Assembly (NCBI RefSeq): GCF_019468465.1
Contig: NZ_CP080519.1
Location: forward strand, 9,355,001-9,419,000
Direction of reading: 5' to 3'
Length of the DNA: 64,000 bases
Source of the DNA: Amycolatopsis sp. DSM 110486
GTDB lineage: Bacteria; Actinomycetota; Actinomycetes; Mycobacteriales; Pseudonocardiaceae
The position numbers and the translations under genes are program-made. Within the stretch, counting starts at the first letter, position 1. Every line of letters begins with the position of its first letter. The notes beneath the pieces were generated by a model, which was given only the letters and a program-made list of their open reading frames with translations, had not been told where the DNA came from and ran no database searches. This document shows positions 26,846 to 36,300 of this stretch, piece by piece.

Positions 26846-27358
26846 ATGCCAGGCAGTGACGAACTCGTTGCCCTCTATGACCACGCCGGCCACGTCGTCG
26901 GCCAGGCACCCCGCTCCCGCGTCCGAGCCCAAGGTCTGTGGCACGCCGCCGGCGTGGTGCTCGTCCGTTCGGGCGACGGCGAATCCGTGTACGTCCACCT
27001 CCGCACCGCGGACAAGGACATCTTCCCGTCCACCTGGGACTGCTGGGCCGGCGGTGTCGTCGCCGCGGGCGAAACCCCCGCCGACTGCGCCCGCCGCGAG
27101 CTCGCCGAAGAACTCGGCGTCCACGGAGTGGAACCGGAACCCCTGTTCACCAAGATTTACGACCAGGGCACCGTCCACTGCCACAACTTCGCCTACGAAG
27201 TCCGCTGGGACGGCCCCATCCACCACCAGGCCGAAGAGATCGCCGAAGGCCGCTGGCTCCCCCTGACCGAACTGCGCGCCTGGGTCGACGACCCCGAAAG
27301 CCCCTTCATCCCCGACGGCCGCGAAGGCGTGCAGGAGTGGTTCCGCCGCTACGGCTGA
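26846..27358 (+). CDS. NUDIX hydrolase
   Basis: 170 aa. A complete Nudix box G-x5-E-x7-REUxEExGU is seen in GVVAAGETPADCARRELAEE followed by LGV. The overall layout (MPGSDELVALYDHAGHVVGQ, then LWHAAGVVLVRS and DIFPSTWDCWAGG) resembles the YfcD/isopentenyl diphosphate isomerase-like branch, which act on nucleoside diphosphate derivatives; substrate not determined. ATG 26846 is chosen since the domain starts there. The last 10 nt overlap the convergent lipoprotein gene. Confidence 0.9.
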   Translation: MPGSDELVALYDHAGHVVGQAPRSRVRAQGLWHAAGVVLVRSGDGESVYVHLRTADKDIFPSTWDCWAGGVVAAGETPADCARRELAEELGVHGVEPEPLFTKIYDQGTVHCHNFAYEVRWDGPIHHQAEEIAEGRWLPLTELRAWVDDPESPFIPDGREGVQEWFRRYG

Positions 27359-27975
27359 GCAACCAGCTTCGCCACGACCTTCGGCAGCAACCGCTTCGCC
27401 GCGTCCGCCGCCCGCGCCGGCGTGCTCGCCACCACGCTCAACGCCGAAACCAGCTCACCCTTCGCCAGCAGCACCGTGCAGGTCGACCCGTCGCACCACG
27501 CCCGCTGCTGCGCAACACCCGGCTGCGGCGCGATCGCGAGCACCTGACCGGCACAGTCCGCAGCGGACACCACGTCGGCACCCGACCCGCCCGCGTACGC
27601 CGTGACCTCGTGCGTGATCCCCGAACCACTCGGGTACACCCAGCTCGCCGACCGCCGCTCCCCCTGAGCCAACCCCGACAAGCACCCCGACGCCTTGCCC
27701 GGCCCGGGCGAAACGCCCTCCTCCGCAACGTCCTCATCGGACAGCAACGCGGCCGAAGCCGCCGCAGCGGCCAGAATCCGAGGATCGGGCGCGGCGGACG
27801 TGGGAGAACTCGGCGGCGCGGCAGGCGGCGGAGTCACCGGCGCGGACGTCGTCGCGTCGTTCACCGGCGTCGGATCGTCGTAGTACGTCTCGAGATCGTT
27901 GGGCCGGTTGCCGCACGCGGTCGTGAGCCCCACCAGCGCTACCGCCGCCACCGCGAGCACCTGCCGATGACGCAC
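27349..27975 (-). CDS. lipoprotein of unknown function
   Basis: 208 aa. Signal peptide with lipobox LTTAC (Cys21), a Pro/Thr/Ser-rich spacer to about residue 65, then a globular domain with Cys residues in GCLSG, ADCAG, RAWCDGSTCTVLL that may form disulfides. Its place between dop and mpa matches that of an uncharacterised gene (Rv2114 region) in M. tuberculosis, but homology is not certain from sequence alone. No function assigned. Confidence 0.8.
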   Translation of the reverse strand: MRHRQVLAVAAVALVGLTTACGNRPNDLETYYDDPTPVNDATTSAPVTPPPAAPPSSPTSAAPDPRILAAAAASAALLSDEDVAEEGVSPGPGKASGCLSGLAQGERRSASWVYPSGSGITHEVTAYAGGSGADVVSAADCAGQVLAIAPQPGVAQQRAWCDGSTCTVLLAKGELVSALSVVASTPARAADAAKRLLPKVVAKLVAQP

Positions 27976-28051
27976 CTGCCGCCCCTCCGGAAGAGCCGAG
28001 AACCGCGGCCCACCCGCCGGGCGCGCGCTGCAGAGAGGGTAATGCAGCCCC

Positions 28052-28975
28052 TCAGTCCCACCCGAGGTGGGACCGGTGCCGCCAGTACTCCTCCGGCGTC
28101 TCCGCCAGACCCGCCAGCTCGGCCACCTCGTCCGCGGTCAGCGAAACCCGCGTGGCGGCCAGGTTCGCGGCCAGCTGCGCAGTGCTCGACGGACCCACCA
28201 GCGCCGCAGAAACCCAGTCGTTCGCCAGGACCGCGGCCACCGCGACCGCGTCCGGACCCACCCCGTGCGCGGCGGCGATGCGCGCGAGCGGCTCGGGCGC
28301 CTCCACGACCAGGCGGCCGTTGGCCAGCGTCTCCTTGACCAGCACCCGTTTCCCCGCCGCGCGCGCCTGGGCGAGCGCCCCGCCGACCGACGGCTCCAGA
28401 ACGTTCCAAGTGGACTGCACCGACGAGAACACGGGCCGCCCCGCCGCTTCCAGCTCGAACGCGCGCCGCACCGCGTCCGCCTGCGCCGGCCCGGACGTGG
28501 AGAACCCGACCTCGACGCCCTGATCGGACAATCCTGCCAGCGCGTCGATCAGCGCCGCGTCGGAGAACAACGGACTGTCCACAGTGAGCGAATGCACCTG
28601 GTACAGACTCACGTGGTCGGCCAGCAAGGCCCGCGTCTCGGCCCACTGCTCGGCGAACCGCGCCGCCGAGTGCTCCTTGACCTCGTGCACCGGCGCGTCG
28701 AGCCGCCACTCGCCGGCGTAGCGGTAGCCCCACTTGCTCGACACGGTCACGTCGGTGTGGCCGGTCTCCGCGAGCCAGCTCGCGAGGAAGTCCTCGGCCA
28801 GCCCGTAGGAACGCGCGACGTCTACCCAGCGCACGCCCGCCGCGTAGGCCGCGTCGAGCACCTCGTGGGTCGCGGCGCGCATCGCCGGCACGTCCCGTGT
28901 CCCCGGCAGCTCCCGGCCCAGGTTGATGTACGCGGGCCGGCCGAGAGCGGCTAGCCCGACCGCGATGCGCTCCAT
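28052..28975 (-). CDS. aldo/keto reductase
   Basis: 307 aa TIM-barrel AKR: Asp in GVRWVDVARSYG, Tyr in the same stretch, Lys in VTVSSKWGYRY and His in LYQVHSLT make the catalytic tetrad; the C-terminal half has the NADPH-binding segment (LVGPSSTAQLAANLAA). Reduces carbonyls with NADPH; substrate unknown. ATG 28975 follows AAGGACACCGA. A GTATA-N6-TATAC palindrome lies about 79 nt upstream, between this gene and the small HTH-like gene, so it is probably under that protein's control. Not part of the proteasome gene order known elsewhere, so probably an insertion. Confidence 0.9.
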   Translation of the reverse strand: MERIAVGLAALGRPAYINLGRELPGTRDVPAMRAATHEVLDAAYAAGVRWVDVARSYGLAEDFLASWLAETGHTDVTVSSKWGYRYAGEWRLDAPVHEVKEHSAARFAEQWAETRALLADHVSLYQVHSLTVDSPLFSDAALIDALAGLSDQGVEVGFSTSGPAQADAVRRAFELEAAGRPVFSSVQSTWNVLEPSVGGALAQARAAGKRVLVKETLANGRLVVEAPEPLARIAAAHGVGPDAVAVAAVLANDWVSAALVGPSSTAQLAANLAATRVSLTADEVAELAGLAETPEEYWRHRSHLGWD

Positions 28976-29053
28976 TCGGTGTCCTTGTCTGTGCAGGTTT
29001 GGTGTGGTGACGGGAATGCGTTGCCGGCCACGGGTTTTTAAGACCAAGGCCAG

Positions 29054-29073
29054 CTGTATAGGTCGTTATACAG
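29054..29073. promoter_or_regulatory. palindromic operator candidate, copy 1
   Basis: CTGTATA-GGTCGT-TATACAG: 7-bp perfect arms around a 6-bp spacer. It overlaps the stop codon of the small HTH-like gene and precedes the aldo/keto reductase. Confidence 0.7.
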
Positions 29074-29407
29074 TTTGTTTGTGTCGGAGGATGGCGAGCC
29101 ATTGTCCGGAGTTCTGGGCTTGGCGGTGGAGTTTTTCCAGCCGGGCGGCGGGCGCCCGGACGTAGCCCTTGCCGAAGACCGGGGCGATCTGGCGGAGGCT
29201 GGCGCCTTCCTCGCGGGCGGCGAGCAGGGCCCAGTCGGACGCGTCGGCACAGGCGGCGGACGCGCGGCGCAACTCCCCCAGCAGGTCGATGAGGTCGTTG
29301 GCGTTCAGCTCCCCCGCCTGGACGGCGGCCGCGGTCGTCTCCAGCCAGGTCAGGACGTCGGCTTCGGTGATCGGGGCGCGCGGGCGCGGCGTGTCGTCGG
29401 TGCTCAC
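29066..29407 (-). CDS. small HTH-like putative regulator
   Basis: 113 aa from GTG 29407 (VSTDDTPRPRAP); a GTG at 29434 would add nine residues encoded by the operator itself. The C-terminal part DWALLAAREEGASLRQIAPV, then FGKGYVRAPAARLEKLHR, looks like the sigma-like helix-turn-helix of short actinobacterial DNA-binding proteins, in which a long helix (ADVLTWLETTAAAVQAGELN) comes first. The same 16-bp palindrome core lies 10 nt before its start and across its stop, which points to autoregulation. No named family recognised; function inferred only. Confidence 0.65.
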   Translation of the reverse strand: MSTDDTPRPRAPITEADVLTWLETTAAAVQAGELNANDLIDLLGELRRASAACADASDWALLAAREEGASLRQIAPVFGKGYVRAPAARLEKLHRQAQNSGQWLAILRHKQTV

Positions 29408-29416
29408 AGCCGTGAA

Positions 29417-29432
29417 GTATAGGTCGTTATAC
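29417..29432. promoter_or_regulatory. palindromic operator candidate, copy 2
   Basis: GTATA-GGTCGT-TATAC, with the same spacer as copy 1, ending 10 nt before the start of the HTH-like gene. Confidence 0.7.
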
Positions 29433-29525
29433 ACCAGACTTGGATGAGATGGCCGATAACCGCTGGTCTCGCGGCGTGGCGAGCCGTTGACTGGCCACGA
29501 GTGTGGCAGTCGATCAGGAGGGGCA

Positions 29526-29946
29526 TGACCGGGCAGTTCGGTATCAGTGCGCGATTCGTCGCGCTGGCAGTGGTGTGGGGCGCGAGTTTCCTGTTCTGAG
29601 TTGTCTGCCCCGCCTCCGGCAGGGCGGAGCCGGGGCAGACAACACAGTGGCGTTCGGGCAGGTCGGCTTCGCGACCGTGCTGCTCTTACTGCTGGCCCCC
29701 CTGGTGGCGACCCAGCCGATGCACCTCAGCGCCGCCGTGGTGGTCAGCATGCTCACGCTGAGCGTGCTGGGAACGAGGATCGCGTATGTGTGGAACACAC
29801 GCGTAGTAGCGGCCTGGGGCGCGGCACACGCATCGTCGGTGACTTACCTCACATCCGGGGTGGGCGTGGTGCTCGGAATCCTCGCGTCGCACGGGAAACT
29901 CTCGCTTCGTCGACGGCAGACCGCGAGCGTGGCCGGAAAGGTGTGA
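29526..29946 (+). pseudogene. broken EamA/DMT-family transporter
   Basis: ATG 29526 opens a frame with a typical EamA first helix (RFVALAVVWGASFLF) that stops at TGA 29597-29599. After a hairpin at 29600-29643, sequence in another frame resumes as the late EamA helices (FATVLLLLLAPLVATQ, VVVSMLTLSVLGTRIAYVWN, WGAAHASSVTYLTSGVGVVL). An intact protein would have about 300 residues and ten helices, so some 150 residues are missing at the hairpin. The normal acidic-Gly turn and last helix after GVVLG are also lost and replaced by ILASHGKLSLRRR. Nonfunctional as a transporter. Confidence 0.75.
29600..29648. repeat. collapsed palindromic repeat element (E0)
   Basis: GTTGTCTGCCCCG (29600-29612) pairs with CGGGGCAGACAAC (29631-29643), with an inner CTCCG/CGGAG stem, then ACA. 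Each half equals the outer right end of the palindromic repeat family at 35766-50427, here facing each other with the long central stem absent. It sits exactly at the EamA deletion junction. Confidence 0.75.
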
Positions 29947-29954
29947 AACGCAGG

Positions 29955-29986
29955 CGTGGGGCCGCCGGCGAACCGGCGGCCCCACG
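29955..29986. terminator. hairpin terminator
   Basis: CGTGGGGCCGCCGG (29955-29968) with CCGGCGGCCCCACG (29973-29986), loop CGAA. It ends mpa on the minus strand and the EamA remnant on the plus strand. Confidence 0.85.
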
Positions 29987-30003
29987 TCGGGGTACTGCGT
30001 TTT

Positions 30004-31806
30004 CTACAGGTACTGACCCGTGTTCGTGGCGGTGTCGATCGCCCGCCCCGAGTCCTGGTTCTTGCCGGTGACGAGCGTGCGGATGTAGACGATCCGCTCA
30101 CCCTTCTTGCCGGAGATCCGGGCCCAGTCGTCCGGGTTCGTGGTGTTCGGCAGATCCTCGTTCTCTGCGAACTCGTCGACGATCGCGTCCAGCAGGTGCT
30201 GCACGCGCAAGCCGGGCTGCTGGGTCTCCAGCACCGACTTGATGGCCGATTTCTTCGCCCGGTCCACGATGTTCTGGATCATCGCGCCCGAGTTGAAGTC
30301 GCGGAAGTACAGGACTTCCTTGTCCCCGTTGGCGTAGGTCACCTCGAGGAACCGGTTTTCGTCGCTCTCCTCGTACATGCGCTCGACCGTGTGCTGGATC
30401 ATCGCGTCGAACGTGGCCTTCTGGTCCCCGCCGAACTCCGCCAGGTCGTCGGCGTGGATCGGCAGGCCCTCGGCCAGGTACTTGGAGAAGATGTCCTTCG
30501 CGCCTTCGGCGTCCGGACGCTCGATCTTGATCTTCACGTCGAGCCGGCCCGGCCGCAGGATCGCCGGGTCGATCATGTCCTCACGGTTGGAGGCGCCGAT
30601 GACGATGACGTTCTCCAGCCCTTCCACACCGTCGATCTCCGACAGCAGCTGCGGCACGATCGTGGTCTCCACGTCGGAGGACACGCCCGAACCACGGGTG
30701 CGGAAGATGGAATCCATCTCGTCGAAGAACACGATGACGGGAGTGCCCTCGGAGGCCTTCTCCCGAGCCCGTTGGAAGATCAGGCGGATGGACCGCTCGG
30801 TCTCACCGACGAACTTGTTGAGCAGCTCGGGGCCCTTGATGTTCAGGAAGTAGGACTTCCCGTCCTCCTTGTCGCCCCGCGCCTGCGCGACCTTCTTGGC
30901 CAGGGAGTTGGCCACCGCCTTGGCGATGAGCGTCTTCCCGCAGCCCGGGGGCCCGTAGAGCAGCACACCCTTCGGCGGCCGCAGCTGGTATTCCTGGTAG
31001 AGATCGGCGTGCAGGAACGGCAGCTCCACCGCGTCGCGGATCTGCTCGATCTGCCTGCTCAGGCCACCGATGTCCTCGTAGCGGACGTCGGGCACCTCCT
31101 CCAGCACCAGGTCCTCGACCTCGGCCTTCGGCACGCGCTCGTACGCGTACCCGACCTTCGTGTCCACGAGCAGCGAGTCGCCAGGCTTGAGCGGCTGCTC
31201 GGCCAGCGGTTCGGAGATCAGGACAACCCGCTCCTCGTCCGCGTGCCCCACCACGAGAGCACGGGGCACGCCGCCCTCGTCCTCGGGTGCGAGCACCTCA
31301 CGCAGTGCGCACACCTCACCGGTGCGCTCGAAATCGCCGCCTTCGACGACGGTGAGTGCCTCGTTGAGACGCAGCGCCTGACCACGGCGCAGCGACGAGA
31401 TCTCCACGGCCGGCGACACCGAGACCCGCATCTTGCGGCCCGCGGTGAAGACGTCCACCGTGTTGTCCTCGTACGAGGTGACGAAGACCCCATAGCCGCT
31501 CGGCGGCTGGGCCAGCCTGTCGACCTCTTCGCGGAGGGCAAGCAGCTGACCACGCGCCTCGCGCAGGGTCTCGACCAGTTTCGTGTTGCGCTCGGTGAGC
31601 TGGCTCACCCGTTCGGACGCCTCGGCGAGGCGCTGTTCGAGAACTCGGTTCTGCCGCGGCGAATCGGTGAGTTTGCGACGCAACAGCGCCACTTCCTCCT
31701 CGAGAAAACGGATCTGCCGGGCTTGTTGTTCCGCCGTCTGCCCAGCTCCGCCTGTTGCTGAAGGGTCGGCCTCCTCGCGCCGACCTCCGGGAAGGTCATG
31801 ATGCAT
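30004..31806 (-). CDS. mpa: proteasome-associated AAA ATPase Mpa (ARC)
   Basis: 600 aa. N-terminal coiled coil (about residues 25-85, [14 protein letters not shown]) binds Pup; two OB folds follow; the AAA module has Walker A GPPGCGKT, Walker [12 protein letters not shown] and the second region of homology [19 protein letters not shown]. The chain ends in GQYL, the penultimate-Tyr motif that docks on the PrcA ring. The hexamer unfolds pupylated proteins and threads them into the proteasome. ATG 31806 has GGAGG 7 nt upstream. Its promoter matches the PafBC consensus. Confidence 0.97.
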   Translation of the reverse strand: MHHDLPGGRREEADPSATGGAGQTAEQQARQIRFLEEEVALLRRKLTDSPRQNRVLEQRLAEASERVSQLTERNTKLVETLREARGQLLALREEVDRLAQPPSGYGVFVTSYEDNTVDVFTAGRKMRVSVSPAVEISSLRRGQALRLNEALTVVEGGDFERTGEVCALREVLAPEDEGGVPRALVVGHADEERVVLISEPLAEQPLKPGDSLLVDTKVGYAYERVPKAEVEDLVLEEVPDVRYEDIGGLSRQIEQIRDAVELPFLHADLYQEYQLRPPKGVLLYGPPGCGKTLIAKAVANSLAKKVAQARGDKEDGKSYFLNIKGPELLNKFVGETERSIRLIFQRAREKASEGTPVIVFFDEMDSIFRTRGSGVSSDVETTIVPQLLSEIDGVEGLENVIVIGASNREDMIDPAILRPGRLDVKIKIERPDAEGAKDIFSKYLAEGLPIHADDLAEFGGDQKATFDAMIQHTVERMYEESDENRFLEVTYANGDKEVLYFRDFNSGAMIQNIVDRAKKSAIKSVLETQQPGLRVQHLLDAIVDEFAENEDLPNTTNPDDWARISGKKGERIVYIRTLVTGKNQDSGRAIDTATNTGQYL

Positions 31807-32156
31807 CGGGCACCTCCTCGGAGTGCTTTTCATTCCACGGTACCGGCGATCACCGACAATAAAAGGCCTTTCCGCATCACAAGATCGGCGCGTCGCGATT
31901 TCCGCACCCGCTCAGCACGGTCGTCACGGATGCGCAAGCGGCCGATTCGGTGCCCGGACACCGGAGGCCGTCACGCCGTGTTCCACCAGGCGAAAGCAAG
32001 CACGGTGCAGGTACCCCTCGGCCCCGCCGGCAACCCCGGTTTCGCCGGATTCCGGCCTGAGCGCACGGATCCCGGGCGGCCTGGCTAGCATCCCCCGGGG
32101 TTCACCTCACCCGGTGGCCAGGTCGGCACGCGAAGGAACACTAGGGGGCACCACAC
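31807..32156. other. intergenic region between mpa and the membrane protein gene
   Basis: 350 bp of divergent promoter region. It contains the mpa promoter at 31837-31859. On the plus side, a GGGGG ribosome binding site ends 9 nt before ATG 32157. I see no further gene, repeat or strong hairpin. Confidence 0.6.
31837..31859 (-). promoter_or_regulatory. RecA-NDp/PafBC-type promoter of mpa
   Basis: Minus strand TTGTCGGTG (31859-31851), exactly 8 nt, then TACCGT (31842-31837): a full match to TTGTCRGTG-N8-TAnnnT. The leader to ATG 31806 is about 25 nt and contains GGAGG. Confidence 0.75.
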
Positions 32157-33182
32157 ATGACCTACCCGCCGCAGCAGCCCGGTGGTCACGGCCAGCAGGG
32201 CGGTGGCTACGGAGGTTACGGGCAGCAGCCGAATCCCTACGGACAGTCCCAGCAGGGCCCAGGTCAGCCCCCGTCCGGCCCTCAGCCGCAGCCCGGCTAC
32301 CCCGGCGGGCAGCCCCACGGCGGGCAGCAGCAGCCGGGCACCTGGCCCCCGCAGGGCGGGTACCCGCAGTCCGGTCCGCAGCAGCAGCCGGGCTACCCGG
32401 CTCAGCAGCCCCCGCCCTTCGGGCAGCAAGATCCGTACTCCCAGCCGCCGCAGTACGGGCAGCAAGATCCCTACCAGCCCCACGGCGGGCCCCAGCAGTA
32501 CGGGCAGCAAGATCCGTACCAGCAGGGTGGAACGCAGCAGTTCGGGCAGCCGGAGGGCCACCAGCAGGGCGGTTTCGGCGATCAGTACGGCCAACCGGGT
32601 GGTTATCAGTCCTTCGGCGGCTACAACGAGCAGCCTCCGAAGAAAAAGAAGACCGGCCTGATCGTCGGGATCGCCGTCGGCGTGGTGGTCGTGGTGGGTG
32701 CCGCGATCGGTCTCGTCATCGGGCTTTCGGGTGACGACAAGGACAAAACCGACACCGCGGCCCCGCCGGCGCCCCCGGCCGTGAGCAGCCCGGGCGGGGG
32801 CCTGCCGAACACCGGCGCGCCGACCCAACCCAGCACGAGCACCGGTTCGACCCCGTCGACGGGGTCGGCCTCCGGCAGCAACTCGCCCGCACCCGGCGGG
32901 AAACAAAGCGCGCAGGAGCTGTTCCAGGCCGCCGCGGACGACTTCACCAGCGGCGACGGTGCCGCGCTCGCCGGACTGGCCTGCCGCAGCCTCTACAACG
33001 GTGGCGCCGTGGACATCCCGACCACCCAGATCCAGCTCACGGGCGCCGCACAGGAGAACGGCAACACTGCGTCCGTGCGGTACAAGGCCACGCAGGGCGC
33101 GAAAACGGCGAACGGGACGATGACCTCGAAGCGCGAGGCCGGCGTCTGGTGCCTGGTCGACGCCCAGGCGGACAAGCAGTGA
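32157..33182 (+). CDS. membrane protein with Gln/Gly/Pro/Tyr-rich cytoplasmic tail
   Basis: 341 aa. Residues 1-160 are low complexity, with a repeated YGQQDPYQ unit (its DNA, CAGTACGGGCAGCAAGATCC, is repeated almost exactly near 32451 and 32492). A Lys-rich stop (PPKKKKT) and one membrane helix (GLIVGIAVGVVVVVGAAIGL) follow, then a Pro/Ser/Thr spacer and an extracytoplasmic domain with two Cys (LACRSL, GVWCLVD), similar in layout to DUF4878-like lipoprotein domains. Architecture parallels the DUF4333 protein at 8279. Probably cotranscribed with the next gene, which is 10 nt away. Confidence 0.85.
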   Translation: MTYPPQQPGGHGQQGGGYGGYGQQPNPYGQSQQGPGQPPSGPQPQPGYPGGQPHGGQQQPGTWPPQGGYPQSGPQQQPGYPAQQPPPFGQQDPYSQPPQYGQQDPYQPHGGPQQYGQQDPYQQGGTQQFGQPEGHQQGGFGDQYGQPGGYQSFGGYNEQPPKKKKTGLIVGIAVGVVVVVGAAIGLVIGLSGDDKDKTDTAAPPAPPAVSSPGGGLPNTGAPTQPSTSTGSTPSTGSASGSNSPAPGGKQSAQELFQAAADDFTSGDGAALAGLACRSLYNGGAVDIPTTQIQLTGAAQENGNTASVRYKATQGAKTANGTMTSKREAGVWCLVDAQADKQ

Positions 33183-33192
33183 GACCCCGGCG

Positions 33193-33645
33193 GTGAGTGG
33201 CAGACTCACCGCCGGGCTCGTCGTGCTCGGCGCTCTCGTGGCCGGCGCGGTGCTCGGCCTGGTGCTGGTCGCACCGGCCGGGCCCTCACCGCCACCGCCT
33301 GTAGTGCCTGCCCAGCCTGCGAGCGTCCCCCCGTTTTCCTTGCCCGCGAGCGACGCGGACGTCGCCGCGACGAACGTACTCGCCAACGCCATCGTCGACG
33401 CCATCAAGCGCGGCGACGCCACGGAGTTCGGCCGGCTCACGTGCGAACCGCAGACGTCCCAGGCTCTGGCCCGACTGCAGTCCCAGTGGGACGCGGCGGG
33501 ACCGCTCACCGTCACCCTCGCCGGGCCGCCGAACGTGGCCGGGGACTCGGCCGGCGTCACCGTGCACGTGGAAGGCGCGGGCGGGCGCAAGGACACGCCG
33601 TTCCCGATGCACCGGGAAAACGGCCGATGGTGCGTGCCGGGCTAG
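33193..33645 (+). CDS. secreted or membrane-anchored small protein
   Basis: 150 aa from GTG 33193. An N-terminal hydrophobic segment (LTAGLVVLGALVAGAVLGLV) without lipobox predicts a signal anchor; a Pro-rich spacer follows, then a domain with Cys in RLTCEP and RWCVPG. Both this domain and the end of the upstream protein share the pattern of an N-terminal helix (ANAIVDAIKRGDATEFGRLTC) and a late WC, so the two are likely paralogous extracytoplasmic domains. Function unknown. Confidence 0.8.
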   Translation: MSGRLTAGLVVLGALVAGAVLGLVLVAPAGPSPPPPVVPAQPASVPPFSLPASDADVAATNVLANAIVDAIKRGDATEFGRLTCEPQTSQALARLQSQWDAAGPLTVTLAGPPNVAGDSAGVTVHVEGAGGRKDTPFPMHRENGRWCVPG

Positions 33646-33648
33646 GCC

Positions 33649-34560
<912 letters not shown>

Positions 34561-35718
34561 TCAGTGAGCGTGGCGGCCGCGCACGAGCGCGGCCCGGAGG
34601 TCTTCGCGGCGCAGCACGCCGGCGGGGCGGCCCTCGTCGTCGACCACGAGGAACTGCCACGCGGGGGTTTCGCGCACGCGCTCGGCGATCTCCTCCCCCG
34701 GCTCCGAGGCCAGCAGCACCGTTTCGGCACGGATCGGCTCGGCCGCGAGCTCCGCCGGGGCGTGCGGGTGGGTCCCGGCCAGCTGTTCGGCGGCCTGCTC
34801 GTCGAGCAGCCCCGCGGCGACCCCGTCGGCGCGCACGAGGACGACCCCGCGGCCGGCCGAGGCGGCGAGCGCGTCGGACACCGGGCTTTCCGCGGGCAGC
34901 TGCAGAACGGGGCGGACCAGCGCAGCCAGCTCGAGGCCGTCGGGCCAGCTGCGCCGGGCTTCGGCCGCGAGCTCCGAACGGGCGCCGAGGATCACGAACC
35001 AGGCCGTGACCACGCAGACGCCGAGCCGCAGCCAGCGGTCCTCGCTCTGGGTGGCCAGGCCCCACAGTGCCCACACGATCAGGCCCGTCGCGACCACCGC
35101 GCCCCCGGCCACTGCGGCGCGCGTGCCCTTGGCGCGCATCCCCGTCGCGGCCCAGACGCCGGCCCGCACAAGGCGGCCGCCGTCGAGCGGCAGCCCGGGG
35201 AGCAGGTTGAACACGCCCACCGCGAAGTTCGCCACAGCGCACTCCGCGACCAGCAGCCACACCGCACCGTCCGGCGGAACGGCGAGCATCAGCAGGGCAC
35301 AGAACCCGCCCAGCACCAGCGAGACCGCCGGCCCGGCCGCGGCCACCAGCCCTTCCTGCCCGGGCCGGCGCGGCGTTCGCGCGACCTCGGACAGCCCACC
35401 GAGCAAGAACAGCCGCAGCCGGCGCACGGGAATCCCCAACCGCAGCGCCACGAGGCAGTGCCCCAGCTCGTGCGCGAGCACCGACAGCCCCAGCAACACC
35501 GCGAACGCGGCCGCCAGCAGCCACGACGTGGGCGTCGACGCGTCCGGCAGCAGCCGCCCCACCAGCGGCGCGTACAGCACCACGATGATCAGCGACCCGA
35601 TCCACCACGACGGCGCCAGCAGCACCGGCACCCCGGCCACCCGGAACAGCAGCAGCCCGCCGTCGCCGGGCGTGGCGCGCCGGGACGGCCCGGCACCGTG
35701 CTGTCGGGTCGCGGCCAT
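34561..35718 (-). CDS. site-2 protease family membrane metalloprotease with CBS domains
   Basis: 385 aa. The zinc motif LAHELGHCLVALRL lies in an early membrane helix and the third ligand in NLLPGLPLDGGRLV; six or so helices. The C-terminal 140 residues form two CBS repeats (SPVSDALAASAGRGVVLVRA; FLVVDDEGRPAGVLRREDL), which usually bind adenine nucleotides. Such rhomboid-like M50B proteins cut membrane-bound regulators; its target is unknown. ATG 35718. Composite repeat E1/E2 begins 48 nt upstream. Confidence 0.9.
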   Translation of the reverse strand: MAATRQHGAGPSRRATPGDGGLLLFRVAGVPVLLAPSWWIGSLIIVVLYAPLVGRLLPDASTPTSWLLAAAFAVLLGLSVLAHELGHCLVALRLGIPVRRLRLFLLGGLSEVARTPRRPGQEGLVAAAGPAVSLVLGGFCALLMLAVPPDGAVWLLVAECAVANFAVGVFNLLPGLPLDGGRLVRAGVWAATGMRAKGTRAAVAGGAVVATGLIVWALWGLATQSEDRWLRLGVCVVTAWFVILGARSELAAEARRSWPDGLELAALVRPVLQLPAESPVSDALAASAGRGVVLVRADGVAAGLLDEQAAEQLAGTHPHAPAELAAEPIRAETVLLASEPGEEIAERVRETPAWQFLVVDDEGRPAGVLRREDLRAALVRGRHAH

Positions 35719-35765
35719 GCGGGCAAGAGTAGGGGTCAAGGTGTGGGAAGGGAGTGACCTGTGTC

Positions 35766-35947
35766 TTTTGCCCCGCCTACGGCGTGGCGTGCTGTGTTGT
35801 CTGCCTCGGCTCCGCGTTGTCTGCCTCGGCTCCGCCGAGGCGTGCGAGATCGCCTTTGAGCCGGCGTTTCGATCGAGCGGTCTGATCGGCCGGGGGCCGA
35901 TCGCACGCTCGATCGAAACGCCGGCGCGATCTCGCTGGTGGGTCGCC
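35766..35947 (-). repeat. palindromic repeat element E1
   Basis: Oriented right end to left end on the plus strand. Outer stem GCGAGATCGC (35844-35853) with GCGATCTCGC (35926-35935); long stem 35861-35879 with 35906-35924 (19 bp perfect, variable part around TTTCGATCGAGCG); inner GATCGGCC (35884-35891) with GGCCGATC (35895-35902). The right end has three tandem, partly truncated copies of the TTGTCTGCCTCGGCTCCGC end (35766-35840). No coding potential. Confidence 0.85.
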
Positions 35948-36170
35948 TCGACAGCTGGCGGCACGATCTCCCGCTGGGATTGCCTCGTCAGCGCGGCGAG
36001 GCGGCAGAGCGCGGATGGCAGTCGTCCGAACGCGGCGGGTGTGGTCGTGGGCAAAGCCGACTGCCGTCCCCTCGCCGCCACCCCGACACGCCCGACCCCA
36101 CCACCAAACGCACCCTCCCTCCCAACTCCCCCCACCGGGCCAGCCCCTCACTCACCTTCCCAAGTCAACT

Positions 36171-36297
36171 CACCAGCGAGGTCGCGTCGGTGTTTCGACG
36201 AGGGCGGTGCGATCGGCCGCCAGGCCGATCCGACCGCCCTCGTCGAAACACCGACTCAAAGGCGACCTCGCACGCCCCGGCGGAGCCGGGGCCAACA
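36171..36297 (+). repeat. palindromic repeat element E2
   Basis: Outer stem GCGAGGTCGC (36176-36185) with GCGACCTCGC (36262-36271); long stem 36186-36208 with 36233-36255 (23 bp perfect); inner GATCGGCC (36211-36218) with GGCCGATC (36223-36230). Outer and flanking stem bases differ from the other copies on both sides in a compensating way (A-T to G-C; CCGGC to GTCGG). Faces E1 head to head across about 220 bp without recognisable genes. Confidence 0.85.
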
Positions 36298-36300
36298 ATC

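Noticed and set aside
35766..36297. CRISPR array
   Set aside because: Only two inverted copies with internal palindromes; no regular direct repeats with spacers and no cas genes. The nuclease beside them is the RecB/AddB-like housekeeping type.
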